Shown here: piece by piece, positions 46,313 through 56,519 of the stretch | How positions within the stretch are numbered: position 1 is the stretch's first letter | Layout of the letters: every line of letters begins with the position of its first letter | DNA from: Enterobacteriaceae endosymbiont of Donacia crassipes | GTDB lineage: Bacteria; Pseudomonadota; Gammaproteobacteria; Enterobacterales; Enterobacteriaceae | Reading direction: 5' to 3' | NCBI RefSeq assembly: GCF_012569785.1 | Contig: NZ_CP046202.1 | Location: 256,599-320,598, forward strand | Length of the DNA stretch: 64,000 bases | Position numbers and translations under genes: made by a program | Notes under the pieces: model-generated | What the model was told of the DNA's origin: nothing | Database searches by the model: none | Seen by the model: only the letters and a program-made list of their open reading frames with translations

Positions 46313-47929
46313 ATGAAAAATATTAATCCTACTAAAACTTTTTCTTGGAAAAAATTACAAAATCATGTAAAAGAAATGAAAAAAATAACTATTTATGATC
46401 TATTTCAAATAGATAATAATAGATTTGAAAATTTTTCTATTAATTTTGAAAATATTATTCTTTTTGATTATTCAAAAAATATTATTAATAAAAAAACTAT
46501 ATATTATTTATTAAATTTAGCTAAAGAAACTAAATGTATTGATGCTATTCATGAAATGTTTTATGGGGAAAAAATTAATATAACAGAAAATAAGTCTGTT
46601 TTACATACAGCTTTAAGAAATAATAGCATTGATTTCTTTTTAAGAGATCATCAAATTTATAATAATATAAATAAAACTTTAAAAAAAATAAAAAATATTT
46701 CTAATAAAATTATATCAGGAGAATGGAAAGGTTTTACTGATAAAAAAATTAAAAATATTGTAAATATAGGAATAGGTGGTTCTCACTTAGGTCCATTAAT
46801 GATTACAGAATCATTAAAAAATTATAAAAACAAATTAAATTTATTTTTTTTATCTAATGTTGATGCTAATCAATTAATTAATATTATTAATAAAATTAAA
46901 CCAGAAGAAAGTATATTTATTATTGCATCAAAAACTTTTAATACATTAGAAACAATTACTAATGCTTTAAGTATAAAAAAATGGTTTATTAAAAATATTA
47001 ATATAAATTTTAATAAAGATATTTTTTCTAAACATTTTATTGCTGTTACAAATAATATTAATGCGGCAATAAAATTCGGTATAAATGAAAATAATATTTT
47101 ATCATTACTGTCTGAAATAGGTGGACGTTTTTCTCTATGGTCTTCTATTGGATTAATAATATCTTTGTCTATTGGATTTGATAATTTTTATCAATTATTA
47201 CAAGGAGCATATAAAATGGATAATCACTTTTTTTATTCTCCTATAGATAAAAATATTCCTGTTATTATGGCATTAATTAATATTTGGTATAGTAATTTTT
47301 GGGATACAGAAACAGAAGCTATAATAGCTTATAATGATAATATGTGTTTTTTACCATTATATTTGCAACAATTAAATATGGAATCTAATGGTAAATCTAT
47401 AGATAGAAATGGAGAAAAAATAAAATATCAAACTAGCCCCATTATATGGGGTGATGTAGGAACTAATGGACAACATTCATTTTTTCAAATGTTACATCAA
47501 GGAACTAAATTAATACCATGTGATTTTATAGCTTCTGCTATACCTAATTATAATAATTATAAAAATCATCATGTTCAACTTATTGCTAATTATATTGCAC
47601 AAACAAAAGCATTAGCATTTGGTAATATAAAAGAATATAATTGTAAAAAAAATATATATTATTGTTGTTATGGTAATAGACCTAGTAATTCTATTTTTTT
47701 AAAAAAAATTAATCCCTATAATTTAGGAATGTTGATTGCATATTATGAACATAAAATTTTTATACAAGGAGTAATTTTAAATATATTTTCTTTTGATCAA
47801 TGGGGTGTAGAATTAGGGAAAAAAATTACTCATTCTTTAATAAAAGAAATTAAAATAAATAATTATGCAATAAGTAAAAATGATTATTCATCTAAAGGAT
47901 TAATTAATTTTTATAAGTATTTTAATTAA
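46313..47929 (+). CDS. pgi: Glucose-6-phosphate isomerase
   Basis: Interconverts glucose-6-P and fructose-6-P. 538 residues from the ATG at 46313 (MKNINPTKTFSWKKL), which aligns with E. coli; the frame extends four codons to a TTG, rejected. Motifs: NIGIGGSHLGPLM, GGRFSLWSSIG, the catalytic Glu in QQLNMESNGKSIDRNG and HQGTKLIPCDFI, and C-terminal FSFDQWGVELGKK. A deletion of about 10 residues near residue 440 compared with E. coli. Confidence 0.96.
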   Translation: MKNINPTKTFSWKKLQNHVKEMKKITIYDLFQIDNNRFENFSINFENIILFDYSKNIINKKTIYYLLNLAKETKCIDAIHEMFYGEKINITENKSVLHTALRNNSIDFFLRDHQIYNNINKTLKKIKNISNKIISGEWKGFTDKKIKNIVNIGIGGSHLGPLMITESLKNYKNKLNLFFLSNVDANQLINIINKIKPEESIFIIASKTFNTLETITNALSIKKWFIKNININFNKDIFSKHFIAVTNNINAAIKFGINENNILSLLSEIGGRFSLWSSIGLIISLSIGFDNFYQLLQGAYKMDNHFFYSPIDKNIPVIMALINIWYSNFWDTETEAIIAYNDNMCFLPLYLQQLNMESNGKSIDRNGEKIKYQTSPIIWGDVGTNGQHSFFQMLHQGTKLIPCDFIASAIPNYNNYKNHHVQLIANYIAQTKALAFGNIKEYNCKKNIYYCCYGNRPSNSIFLKKINPYNLGMLIAYYEHKIFIQGVILNIFSFDQWGVELGKKITHSLIKEIKINNYAISKNDYSSKGLINFYKYFN

Positions 47930-47970
47930 AATTTTTATAATAATTATATCTAAATAATTCTCTATTAAAC

Positions 47971-48012
47971 AATAAATGTATATATTATACGATTATAATA
48001 TATATATTTATT
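47971..48012. terminator. Bidirectional hairpin between convergent pgi and deaD
   Basis: 18-bp stem (aataaatgtatatattat / ataatatatatatttatt) with one G-U wobble and a 6-nt loop acgatt. It lies between the two stop codons and resembles the glnS/fldA hairpin in size. Confidence 0.6.
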
Positions 48013-48060
48013 TATAAATTTTATTTACTTATAATACTAATTTTTTAATTTGTTATTATT

Positions 48061-49758
48061 TTATTTATATTTATTTTTAAAATTAAATTTAGTATTTTTA
48101 TAAAATTTTTTAGATTTATTTATTAACTCAAAATTAATATTTTTATTGATAATTCGAATATTTTTAGAATTTTGTAAAAATTTTTTTCTTCTTAAAGAAG
48201 AAAGTTCAATAATAGAATAATCAGAAAATAATTTTATATTTCCTATATCTTTGCTATCGATTTGAAATTCATTAATAGTAGCTCCAACTATATGACGTAT
48301 TTCAATTTTATCTTTTTTGCCTATATTTATACGGTAAACATCCATTTTATTAGAATATTTTTTATGTTTTTGAAAATATTTATTTTTAACAATAAAGTTT
48401 TTTTTATAAAATATTTTTCTTATACTTGTTTTAGTAGGATCTGGAGGTAATACTAAAGGTTTTTTAAATTGAGATAATTTTAATAAAATTGCTATTAAAA
48501 TTTCTTGATCTATTTTATTTTTAGTTATTATTGTTGATATAATATTTTGATATTGAATCAAATCTTTTTTTTTTATAAAATTTATTTCTTTTTTTATTTT
48601 AAAAATAAATTTTTCTAACCTTTTTTGGCATAAAAGGTTAGAATTGGGTAAAAAAACTTCATTAATATTACATTTTATTTTAAATTGAATATTTTTAAGA
48701 AATCTTTTTTCTCTATATTCAATAAATGTTAAAGATTTACCTTGTCTTCCTGCACGTCCAGTTCTCCCAATACGATGAATATAAGACTCAATATCCATTG
48801 GTATATCATAGTTTATAACTAAATTAATTCTATCTACATCTAATCCTCTTGCGGCGATATCAGTAGCAATTAATATATCTAAATTACCATTTCTAAATCT
48901 TTCTAATGTTTGTTCTCTATTACGTTGATTCATATCTCCATTTAATGCTGCACTATTATAATCATATTGTTTTAATATATCAGCAATTTCAATTGTTGAA
49001 GTTTTAGTTTTAACAAAAATTAAAACTGCATCGTAATTTTCAGTTTCTAAAAATTTCATTAAAGCTTCTATTTTATTACCATATATAAACCAATAAGTTT
49101 GTTTTATATCTGGTATAGTTTTAATATTTGTTTTTATAATAATTTCATATGGATGAATCATAAAATTTTTAGTAATATTTTTGATTTTTTGTGGCATTGT
49201 TGCTGAAAATAATGAAGTTTGATGGTGTTTTGGTATTGTTATTAATATTTTTTCAACATCTTCAATGAAACCCATTCTTAACATTTCATCTGCTTCATCT
49301 ATTACTAAACTAGTTAATTGAGATAAATTAACAGTTTTTCTTTTAATATGATCTAATAGACGACCTGGAGTAGCTATAATAATTTGTGTTCCTAAACGTA
49401 AATTTTTTAATTGTATTTGATATGATTGTCCCCCATATAATGCTAAAATATTAATACCTTTTATATATTTTGAAAATAAAGAAACTGTTTCAGATACTTG
49501 TATTGCTAATTCTCTTGTTGGTGTTAAGATTAATATTTGTGTTTTTTTTACAGATAAATTTATATTATTTAATAAAGGTAATATAAAAGCTGCAGTTTTA
49601 CCACTACCAGTTTGAGCTATTCCTAAAACATCTTTTTTTAATAATAAATGTGGAATACATTTTTTTTGTATAGGAGAAGGATTTAAATATCCTATATCAT
49701 GTAAAGCTTTTAAAAGAAACTTATTTAAACCAAAATTAGAAAAAGTAATATTCGTCAT
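48061..49758 (-). CDS. deaD: DEAD-box RNA helicase CsdA/DeaD
   Basis: 565 residues (E. coli 629). Complete helicase core: AQTGSGKTAAF, PTRELAIQ, TPGRLLDH, VIDEADEMLRMG, SATMP, ARGLDVDRI, HRIGRTGRAGR. The C-terminal DbpA/CsdA-type RNA-binding domain is recognisable (IRHIVGATINEFQIDSKDIG, then NIKLFSDYSIIEL), but the Arg/Gly-rich tail is missing. Acts in ribosome assembly and RNA decay at low temperature. Follows pnp after loss of nlpI. Confidence 0.95.
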   Translation of the reverse strand: MTNITFSNFGLNKFLLKALHDIGYLNPSPIQKKCIPHLLLKKDVLGIAQTGSGKTAAFILPLLNNINLSVKKTQILILTPTRELAIQVSETVSLFSKYIKGINILALYGGQSYQIQLKNLRLGTQIIIATPGRLLDHIKRKTVNLSQLTSLVIDEADEMLRMGFIEDVEKILITIPKHHQTSLFSATMPQKIKNITKNFMIHPYEIIIKTNIKTIPDIKQTYWFIYGNKIEALMKFLETENYDAVLIFVKTKTSTIEIADILKQYDYNSAALNGDMNQRNREQTLERFRNGNLDILIATDIAARGLDVDRINLVINYDIPMDIESYIHRIGRTGRAGRQGKSLTFIEYREKRFLKNIQFKIKCNINEVFLPNSNLLCQKRLEKFIFKIKKEINFIKKKDLIQYQNIISTIITKNKIDQEILIAILLKLSQFKKPLVLPPDPTKTSIRKIFYKKNFIVKNKYFQKHKKYSNKMDVYRINIGKKDKIEIRHIVGATINEFQIDSKDIGNIKLFSDYSIIELSSLRRKKFLQNSKNIRIINKNINFELINKSKKFYKNTKFNFKNKYK

Positions 49759-49834
49759 ATAATATACATTCCTTATAAATATATTTTAAAATTTTAAAAT
49801 TAGTAATTAATAGATTAGAAAATTAATATTTAAA

Positions 49835-49943
49835 TTGTAATTATGTTTTTAATAGTAATTAAACATAATTACAAATATTTAAATTACTCAATGTAAATTA
49901 TAATTTAATAATTGAGTTTTATAAACTATTATATTTATAAAAC
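49835..49943. repeat. Three tandem inverted repeats between pnp and deaD
   Basis: Stem 1: 14 bp ttgtaattatgttt (49835-49848) with its complement at 49861-49874. Stem 2: actcaat/attgagt (49886-49892, 49911-49917). Stem 3: gttttataaa/tttataaaac (49916-49925, 49934-49943). Together they follow the pnp stop (50007) in the direction of transcription and may act as a terminator or 3' stabilising structure. Confidence 0.45.
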
Positions 49944-50006
49944 TTGTTTTTAAAATAACAAATTTATTAAAATAATTTATATAATTTTTAAAAATATTTT
50001 TATATA

Positions 50007-52103
50007 CTAAATTTTATTTATAGCAGCTTTTATACTTAATCTTATTCTTCCATGTTTATCAATTTCCATAACCTTAACAAATACATTTTGTAAAACTTGT
50101 AAGTAATCACTTACTTTACTAACATGTTTATTAGTAATTTGAGAAATATGAACTAATCCTTCTTTTCCATTACCTATAGATATAAAAGCACCAAAATCAA
50201 CAATACGTATTACTTTACCATTATAAATTTGTCCAACAATAATATCAGCTGTAATTTCTTCTATTCTACGAATTGCAAATTTTATTTTTTCATTATTTTT
50301 AGCTGCAATTTTAACAATTCCACTATCTTCTATTTCAATAATTGTATCAGTTTCTTCTGTTAGTGCTCTAATAACAGAACCACCTTTTCCTATCATGTCT
50401 TTAATTTTTTCCGGATTAATTTTTAATGTGTGAATTCTTGGTGCAAATTCTGAAATATTTTTTCTTGGATTAGCAATAGCTTGTTTCATTACTTCTAAAA
50501 TATGTAATCTAGCTAATTTTGCTTGAAATAGAGCTAATTTTATAATTTTATAAGTTATTCCTTCTATTTTCATATCCATTTGCAATGCTGTAATTCCATT
50601 ATTAGTACCTGCAACTTTAAAATCCATATCACCTAAATAATCCTCATCACCTAAAATATCTGATAGTATTATAAAATTATTATTTTCTTTAATTAATCCC
50701 ATAGCTATACCAGCTACAGCATTTTTTATAGGAATACCTGCATCCATCATAGCTAAAGAAGCTCCACAAACAGAAGCCATAGAAGATGAACCATTAGATT
50801 CTGTAATTTCAGATACTATACGAATAGTATAAGGAAATTGGCTAACATCAGGCATAACTGGTATTAAAGATTTTTTAGCTAAATTACCATGACCTATTTC
50901 ACGTCTTTTAGGAGATCCTAATATTCCAATTTCACCAACAGAATAAGAAGGAAAATTATAATGAAATAAGAAATTATCTGTTCTATTATTTATTAAATCA
51001 TCTAATGATTGAGCATCTCGAGTTGTTCCTAATGTAGCTGTAACTAATGCTTGTGTTTCTCCTCTTGTAAAAAGAGCTGAACCATGTGTCCTAGGTAAAA
51101 TACCTATACGTACATCTAAACTGCGTATCATATCATGTTCACGCCCATCAATTCTAAGATTATTTTTTATAATATTTTTACGAACTATTTTTTTTTCTAA
51201 TTCATAAAAAATTTCATTTAAATATTGCATTGAAATATTTTCATATTTCTTTTCTTCTTTAATTAATTCAAAAACTTCTATTTTTATAGAATCAATTTTG
51301 TTAATTCTATTTTGTTTTTCTTGAATATTATATGCTTTTACTAATTTTTTTTTAGATAAAAAAATGATTTTTTGTTTAAGCTTTTCATTTATAGGAGATA
51401 AAATCCATTCATAAGATTTTTTTTTTACTTCAGAAGATAATTTAACAATATTATCAATTAATATCTGTTGTTGATTATAACCAAATATAATTGCATCTAA
51501 TATTTGTTCTTCAGTTAAAAGATAAGATTTAGCTTCTACCATTAAAATAGCTTTTTTAGTACTAGATATAATTAAATCTAATGAACTATTTTTCATTTCT
51601 TTAACATTAGGATTTAATATATATTTATTTTTAATAAAACCTATACGTGCAGTACCAAATGTTCCATTAAATGGAATACCAGATAAATTTAAAACAGCAG
51701 ATGCACCAATAATAGCAACAATATCTGGATTAATTTCTGGATTTACAGACATAACAGTTGCTATAATTTGAATTTCATTTAAAAACCCTTTTTTAAATAA
51801 AGGTCTTATAGGACGATCAATTAAACGAGAAATTAAAATTTCATTTTCACTAGGACGGCCTTCTCTACGAAAAAAATTTCCAGGAATACGGCCAGCAGCA
51901 TATGATTTTTCTTGATAATGCACTGATAAAGGGAAAAAATTTTGTTCTTGTTTAATTTTATTATCTACAACTAAAGTAACGAAAACAGCTGTATCATCAA
52001 TACTTACCATTACAGCAGATGTTGCTTGTCTAGCTATCATTCCTGTTTCTATAGTTACAGTATTATTACCATAACGAAATCTATGAATAATCGGGTTTAA
52101 CAA
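50007..52103 (-). CDS. pnp: Polynucleotide phosphorylase
   Basis: 3'-5' phosphorolytic exoribonuclease, 698 residues (E. coli 711). Two RNase PH domains (second with [15 protein letters not shown], the Asp pair of the active site), KH domain [19 protein letters not shown] and S1 domain [20 protein letters not shown]. The start is TTG at 52101-52103 ([11 protein letters not shown]), with GAAAGGAT 7 nt before it; E. coli pnp also starts with UUG. The E. coli C-terminal acidic tail is lost. Confidence 0.97.
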   Translation of the reverse strand: MLNPIIHRFRYGNNTVTIETGMIARQATSAVMVSIDDTAVFVTLVVDNKIKQEQNFFPLSVHYQEKSYAAGRIPGNFFRREGRPSENEILISRLIDRPIRPLFKKGFLNEIQIIATVMSVNPEINPDIVAIIGASAVLNLSGIPFNGTFGTARIGFIKNKYILNPNVKEMKNSSLDLIISSTKKAILMVEAKSYLLTEEQILDAIIFGYNQQQILIDNIVKLSSEVKKKSYEWILSPINEKLKQKIIFLSKKKLVKAYNIQEKQNRINKIDSIKIEVFELIKEEKKYENISMQYLNEIFYELEKKIVRKNIIKNNLRIDGREHDMIRSLDVRIGILPRTHGSALFTRGETQALVTATLGTTRDAQSLDDLINNRTDNFLFHYNFPSYSVGEIGILGSPKRREIGHGNLAKKSLIPVMPDVSQFPYTIRIVSEITESNGSSSMASVCGASLAMMDAGIPIKNAVAGIAMGLIKENNNFIILSDILGDEDYLGDMDFKVAGTNNGITALQMDMKIEGITYKIIKLALFQAKLARLHILEVMKQAIANPRKNISEFAPRIHTLKINPEKIKDMIGKGGSVIRALTEETDTIIEIEDSGIVKIAAKNNEKIKFAIRRIEEITADIIVGQIYNGKVIRIVDFGAFISIGNGKEGLVHISQITNKHVSKVSDYLQVLQNVFVKVMEIDKHGRIRLSIKAAINKI

Positions 52104-52189
52104 AATAAATATCCTTTCAATAAATTTTTATATTAAAAATATCAATTAATTATAAATTTATAAAGTATATAGATATAATTAAAATTTAT

Positions 52190-52459
52190 TTATTTTCTTA
52201 ACCCTAAATTTTCAATTAATATGTTATAACTTTTAAATTTTTTTCTTTTAAAATAATTTAATAATTTTCTACGTTGTGATATCATACGTAGAAGGCCTCT
52301 ACGACTATGGTAATCTTTTTTGTGTACAATAAAATGTTTTTGTAAATAATTAATTTTAGATGTTAATAAAGCTATTTGTACTTGTGTAGATCCTTTATCC
52401 TTAATATTAATTTGATATTTTTGTATGATTTTTATTTTTTTTTCTATATTTAAATACAT
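52190..52459 (-). CDS. rpsO: 30S ribosomal protein S15
   Basis: 89 residues as in E. coli from the ATG at 52457-52459 ([10 protein letters not shown]), which has GGAG 6 nt before it; an ATG four codons upstream overlaps that SD and is rejected. Signature [20 protein letters not shown], ending LIENLGLRK. Binds the 16S three-way junction. Order truB-rpsO-pnp matches E. coli. Confidence 0.96.
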   Translation of the reverse strand: MYLNIEKKIKIIQKYQINIKDKGSTQVQIALLTSKINYLQKHFIVHKKDYHSRRGLLRMISQRRKLLNYFKRKKFKSYNILIENLGLRK

Positions 52460-52489
52460 AATTAACTCCATTTATATTTTATATATAAA

Positions 52490-53443
52490 TTAATAAAATT
52501 TTTTTATAGAATTCATTAATTTACATTTTATAATATAACCTTTATTATTAATTTGACATATGCCTATAAAATTAAGAATTTTTTTTTCAAAAATCTGAAA
52601 TTTTGTTTTATCTATTATAGATGTTAATTTAATTTTTTTACCATTTATTATTTTTTTTATTAATAAATTTGATAAATATAATTTAGGTATATGACATATA
52701 ATATAATTAATAGGTAATAATAATTTCTTTATTAAAAGAATACTTAATTTATGATTTTTATAATTCATAATTAATATTTTTAATTGTTCTAATGTTATAA
52801 CATTTTTATGTAAAATTGAAATATGTGATATTGCTATTCTTCGTAATTTAATTACATGAGCTCCACAATTTAGTTGATCTCCTAAATCATCAATAATACT
52901 ACGAATATATGTTCCTTTTGAACAATTAATTTGTAACTTTATTTTATTTTGATAAAAATTTAGTAATTTAATTTGATATATTTTAATAGTTTTTTTTTTT
53001 AAATTAGTAATATTAATTCCTGCTCTAGCATATTTATATAAAGGAATACCTTTATATTTAATTGCAGAATACATAGGAGGTTTTTGTTTACTTTCTCCTT
53101 TAAATAAATTGATTTTTTTTAAAATTTCTTCTATAGTTAAATTAACATTTTTTTTTTTTATAATAGAACCATATTTATCTGCAGTATTTGTTTTTTCTCC
53201 TAAAAGAGCTGTAACTAAATATGTTTTATTTTTATTTACTAAATATTGACTAAATTTAGTATATTCTCCAAAACAAATAGGTAGTAATCCACTAGCTAAA
53301 GGATCTAAAGTTCCAATATATCCAGCTTTTTTAGCATTAAAAATAATTTTAACATATTGAAGAATTTTATTTGATGTAACACCAATAGATTTATCAAGTA
53401 ATAATAAACCATTTATATTTTGTTTTTTTATTATTTTTAACAT
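52490..53443 (-). CDS. truB: tRNA pseudouridine-55 synthase
   Basis: 317 residues (E. coli 314). Catalytic Asp lies in GYIGTLDPLASGLLP (about residue 47). Other family segments: PPMYSAIKYKGIPLYKYAR, CSKGTYIRSIIDDLGDQLNCGA and LRRIAISHI. The C-terminal PUA-like region is drifted. In the rbfA-truB-rpsO order known from E. coli. Confidence 0.96.
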   Translation of the reverse strand: MLKIIKKQNINGLLLLDKSIGVTSNKILQYVKIIFNAKKAGYIGTLDPLASGLLPICFGEYTKFSQYLVNKNKTYLVTALLGEKTNTADKYGSIIKKKNVNLTIEEILKKINLFKGESKQKPPMYSAIKYKGIPLYKYARAGINITNLKKKTIKIYQIKLLNFYQNKIKLQINCSKGTYIRSIIDDLGDQLNCGAHVIKLRRIAISHISILHKNVITLEQLKILIMNYKNHKLSILLIKKLLLPINYIICHIPKLYLSNLLIKKIINGKKIKLTSIIDKTKFQIFEKKILNFIGICQINNKGYIIKCKLMNSIKKFY

Positions 53444-53491
53444 TTTTTGTCAAAAAATTATAATTACTAATTAATTATTATAGTTTATTTT

Positions 53492-53833
53492 TTATTTTAT
53501 ATTATTTAATATATTATTAATATAATTACCTTCTTTTAAAGAATGATCTAAAACAAATTTTAATTTAGGTATTTTACGTAATTTTATTTTTTTTTGAAGT
53601 ATATATCTAATATATTCTGTTATTTTATTTAAAATAAATAATGATTTTTTTTTATTTTGAAATTCTTCTTTATATGATAAAATTACAAAAATTTTTGCAT
53701 ATGAAAAATCTCGAGATAATATTATATCAGTAATAGTAGTAAATTTATTTATTCTTATATCATTGAGATCATTTTGTAATATTTTTGCTATTTGTTTTTT
53801 TAATTCATATGCAATTCTTAAATTGCGATACAA
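53492..53833 (-). CDS. rbfA: 30S ribosome-binding factor RbfA
   Basis: 113 residues (E. coli 133). KH-like fold with the central strand VILSRDFSYAKIFV equivalent (IILSRDFSYAKIFVILS) and VLDHSLKEGNYIN near the end. The flexible C-terminal tail is absent. The start is TTG at 53831-53833: AGGAG lies 7 nt upstream, and no ATG is available before the conserved RIAYELKKQIAKILQ helix. Assists late 16S rRNA maturation. Confidence 0.92.
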   Translation of the reverse strand: MYRNLRIAYELKKQIAKILQNDLNDIRINKFTTITDIILSRDFSYAKIFVILSYKEEFQNKKKSLFILNKITEYIRYILQKKIKLRKIPKLKFVLDHSLKEGNYINNILNNIK

Positions 53834-53872
53834 TAAACAACTCCTATATAAATTTAATTAAAAATTAAAAAA

Positions 53873-56281
53873 TTATTTTTTTATGGTTTCAGTTTTTTCA
53901 AAAATTTCTATTTTATCTCCTATATATATATTATTAAAATTTTTAATACTAATACCACATTCCATGCCATTACGTACTTCATGTACACTTTCTTTAAATC
54001 TTCTTAAAGAATCTATAATACCTTCATGAATCATTTGATTATTTCTAAATAATTTTATTAGATTATTACGTTTAATTAATCCATATGTTACTATACATCC
54101 GGCTATAACACCGATTTTAGGAATAGTAAAAATACTTCTAACTTCTGCGTTTCCTAAAATTAATTCTTTATATTTAGGCATTAAAAGATTTTGTATATAT
54201 TTTTTCATATAATTAATTAAATCATAAATTATTGTAAAAAACATAACTTTAATATATTTTATTTTTGTTAAATTTCTTATAATATTATTTTGTTTTATAT
54301 TGAATCCAATAATAATAATATGTTTAGAAGAATTAGTTATTACTAATGAAATATCTGTTTCATTTATTTCTCCAATACCACAATGAATAACTTTTATATT
54401 AATTTTATCATTAGATAAATTTAATAATGTATTTTTAATAGCTTCTAAAGATCCTTGAGTATCACTTTTAATTAGTAAAATTATTTCGTAAATATTTTTT
54501 TTATTTAAATTTAAAAATAATTTTTGAAATTGTTTTTGTTTATGGGCTAATTTTACTTCACGTAATTTATTTTTTCTATATAGTGCTATTTCTTTAGCTT
54601 GTTTTTCATTATTTACAACTATAAAATTATCTCCAGCATATGGTAATTCGGATAAACCTAAAATTTTAATAGGAGTCGAAGGTCCAGCATATAATTTTTT
54701 TGATCCTTTATAATTTATTAAACATTTTATTTTACCATAAGTACAACCACATAATACTATATCACCTTTTTTTAACATTCCTTCTTTTATTAAGACATTA
54801 GCTATTGGTCCTTTTCCTTTTTCTAAAAAGGATTCAATTACTATTCCTCTCGCTATGCCTTTATTAATAGCTTTTAATTCTAACATTTCTGTTTGTAATA
54901 AAATAATTTTTAATAATTTATTTATACCTTCTCCTGTTTTAGCAGAAATTTTAACAAATATATTTCTTCCTCCCCATTCCTCAGAAATAATATTATATCG
55001 ACTTAATTCATTTTTTATTTTTTCAAAGTTTGAAATCTTTTTATCAATTTTATTAATTGCAACTATAATAGGTACTTTCATTGCTTTAGCATGTTGTATA
55101 GCTTCTATAGTTTGTGGCATAACACCATCATCAATAGCAATTACTAATAATATGATATCTGTAATTTGCACTCCTCTTAATCTCATAGAGATAAAAGATT
55201 CATGGCCAGGAGTATCAAAAAATACTATTTTTTTATTATTAAAAACTATTTCATATGCATCTATATTTTGTGTAATTCCACCTGCTTCTTTAGCAGCAAC
55301 ATTACTTGAACAAATATAATCTAATAATGAAGTTTTTCCATGATCAACATGTCCTATAATTGTTACAATAGGTGATCTAATAATAGGTGTACTATTTAAA
55401 TCAGTATTATTGATTAGTGATTGTTCTATATCATTTTCATGATGTAATATAACTTTATGACCCATTTCTTCTGCAATTAACTGAGCTGTTTCTTGATCTA
55501 ATAATTGATTTATGTCAGAATATTTTTCACCCATATTTATCATAACTTTTATCAATTCTGAACTTTTAACTGCCATTTTATTAGATAATTCAATTATACT
55601 AATTGTTTCATTAATAATAATATTACGATTAATATTTTTAATTGGTTTATTAAAATTTTGATATAATTTAAATTTTTTTTTTTTATATTTATTAAAGATA
55701 ATTTTTTTATTATTTTCTTTAGAATTTTTATAATTTTTATTATATTTTTTTTTATTATATATATTTTTTTTAAAAAAATTTTTATCTGTATTTTTATGAT
55801 TTAAATTTTTATTATAAAAAATTTTTTTTTTATTTAACTTTATACTTTTTTTTTTTTTATAATCTATATTATTTTTAATAATATTTATTTTTTTATAATT
55901 ATGTTTATGAGAAGATATTAAAAATTTTTTTTTTTTTGTTTTTAAAACATTAAATGTTTTAGTTTTATATGGTTCTTTAGTGTAATTTTTTTTATCTAAA
56001 AATAATAATTTATTTTTATTATTATTATTAATTAATATTTTTTTTTGTTTAATTTTTTTTAAATTTGTAACATTATTATTATTTTTTTGTATATTTAAAA
56101 ATTCTAATTTATTAGAATTTTTATTTTTTAAATATGTTAAAAGTTTTTTTTTTTCTTCTTTATTAATTATATCATTTTCTAATTTAGAAATACCTGTATT
56201 AGAAAAATATTGAATTATTTTTTTAACTGAAATTTTAATTTCATTAGCTAATGATTTTATAGTTATAACAGCATCTATCAT
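53873..56281 (-). CDS. infB: Translation initiation factor IF-2
   Basis: 802 residues (E. coli 890). N-terminal IF2-N domain (SLANEIKISVKKIIQYF), then a Lys/Asn low-complexity stretch of about 150 residues where E. coli has an Ala/Glu-rich linker, a second IF2-N domain (IIELSNKMAVKSSELIKVM), and the G domain: GHVDHGKTSLLDY, FFDTPGHESF, AINKID. C-terminal fMet-tRNA-binding domain ends VHEVRNGMECGISIKNFN. SD GGAG upstream. Homopolymer A runs are frequent in the low-complexity part. Confidence 0.96.
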   Translation of the reverse strand: MIDAVITIKSLANEIKISVKKIIQYFSNTGISKLENDIINKEEKKKLLTYLKNKNSNKLEFLNIQKNNNNVTNLKKIKQKKILINNNNKNKLLFLDKKNYTKEPYKTKTFNVLKTKKKKFLISSHKHNYKKINIIKNNIDYKKKKSIKLNKKKIFYNKNLNHKNTDKNFFKKNIYNKKKYNKNYKNSKENNKKIIFNKYKKKKFKLYQNFNKPIKNINRNIIINETISIIELSNKMAVKSSELIKVMINMGEKYSDINQLLDQETAQLIAEEMGHKVILHHENDIEQSLINNTDLNSTPIIRSPIVTIIGHVDHGKTSLLDYICSSNVAAKEAGGITQNIDAYEIVFNNKKIVFFDTPGHESFISMRLRGVQITDIILLVIAIDDGVMPQTIEAIQHAKAMKVPIIVAINKIDKKISNFEKIKNELSRYNIISEEWGGRNIFVKISAKTGEGINKLLKIILLQTEMLELKAINKGIARGIVIESFLEKGKGPIANVLIKEGMLKKGDIVLCGCTYGKIKCLINYKGSKKLYAGPSTPIKILGLSELPYAGDNFIVVNNEKQAKEIALYRKNKLREVKLAHKQKQFQKLFLNLNKKNIYEIILLIKSDTQGSLEAIKNTLLNLSNDKINIKVIHCGIGEINETDISLVITNSSKHIIIIGFNIKQNNIIRNLTKIKYIKVMFFTIIYDLINYMKKYIQNLLMPKYKELILGNAEVRSIFTIPKIGVIAGCIVTYGLIKRNNLIKLFRNNQMIHEGIIDSLRRFKESVHEVRNGMECGISIKNFNNIYIGDKIEIFEKTETIKK

Positions 56282-56309
56282 GCTGCTTACTCCTCTATTT
56301 TAAAATTAA

Positions 56310-56519
56310 TTACGTACTATTTTTTTTAAACCAACAAATATTTTTTGTAAACATAATTATTTTTTCTATTTTTATTTGAAATAAATTATTTTATTAGAAT
56401 ATATCTTTAATACTTTATTTAGCTAAGTTTTTAATAGTTAAAATATTTTTATTTATTAGATAATTAAATAATTTATCGTTTATTTTTTTAATTTTAATAA
56501 ATTTTCTTAAATTCATTAT
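56310..56519 (-). pseudogene. nusA: Relic of the NusA C-terminal AR2 domain
   Basis: Continuing in the nusA frame past its stop, 69 codons align without gaps to the C-terminal acidic repeat AR2 of E. coli NusA: INDKLFNYL for VDRDLAFKL, ILTIKNLAK for VCTLEDLAE, IIMFTKNICWF for LIMAARNICWF, and the final stop coincides. Internal in-frame TAA stops lie at 56415-56417, 56394-56396 and 56391-56393. Together with nusA the total is 497 codons against 495 in E. coli. It is a decaying domain, not a gene. Confidence 0.9.
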
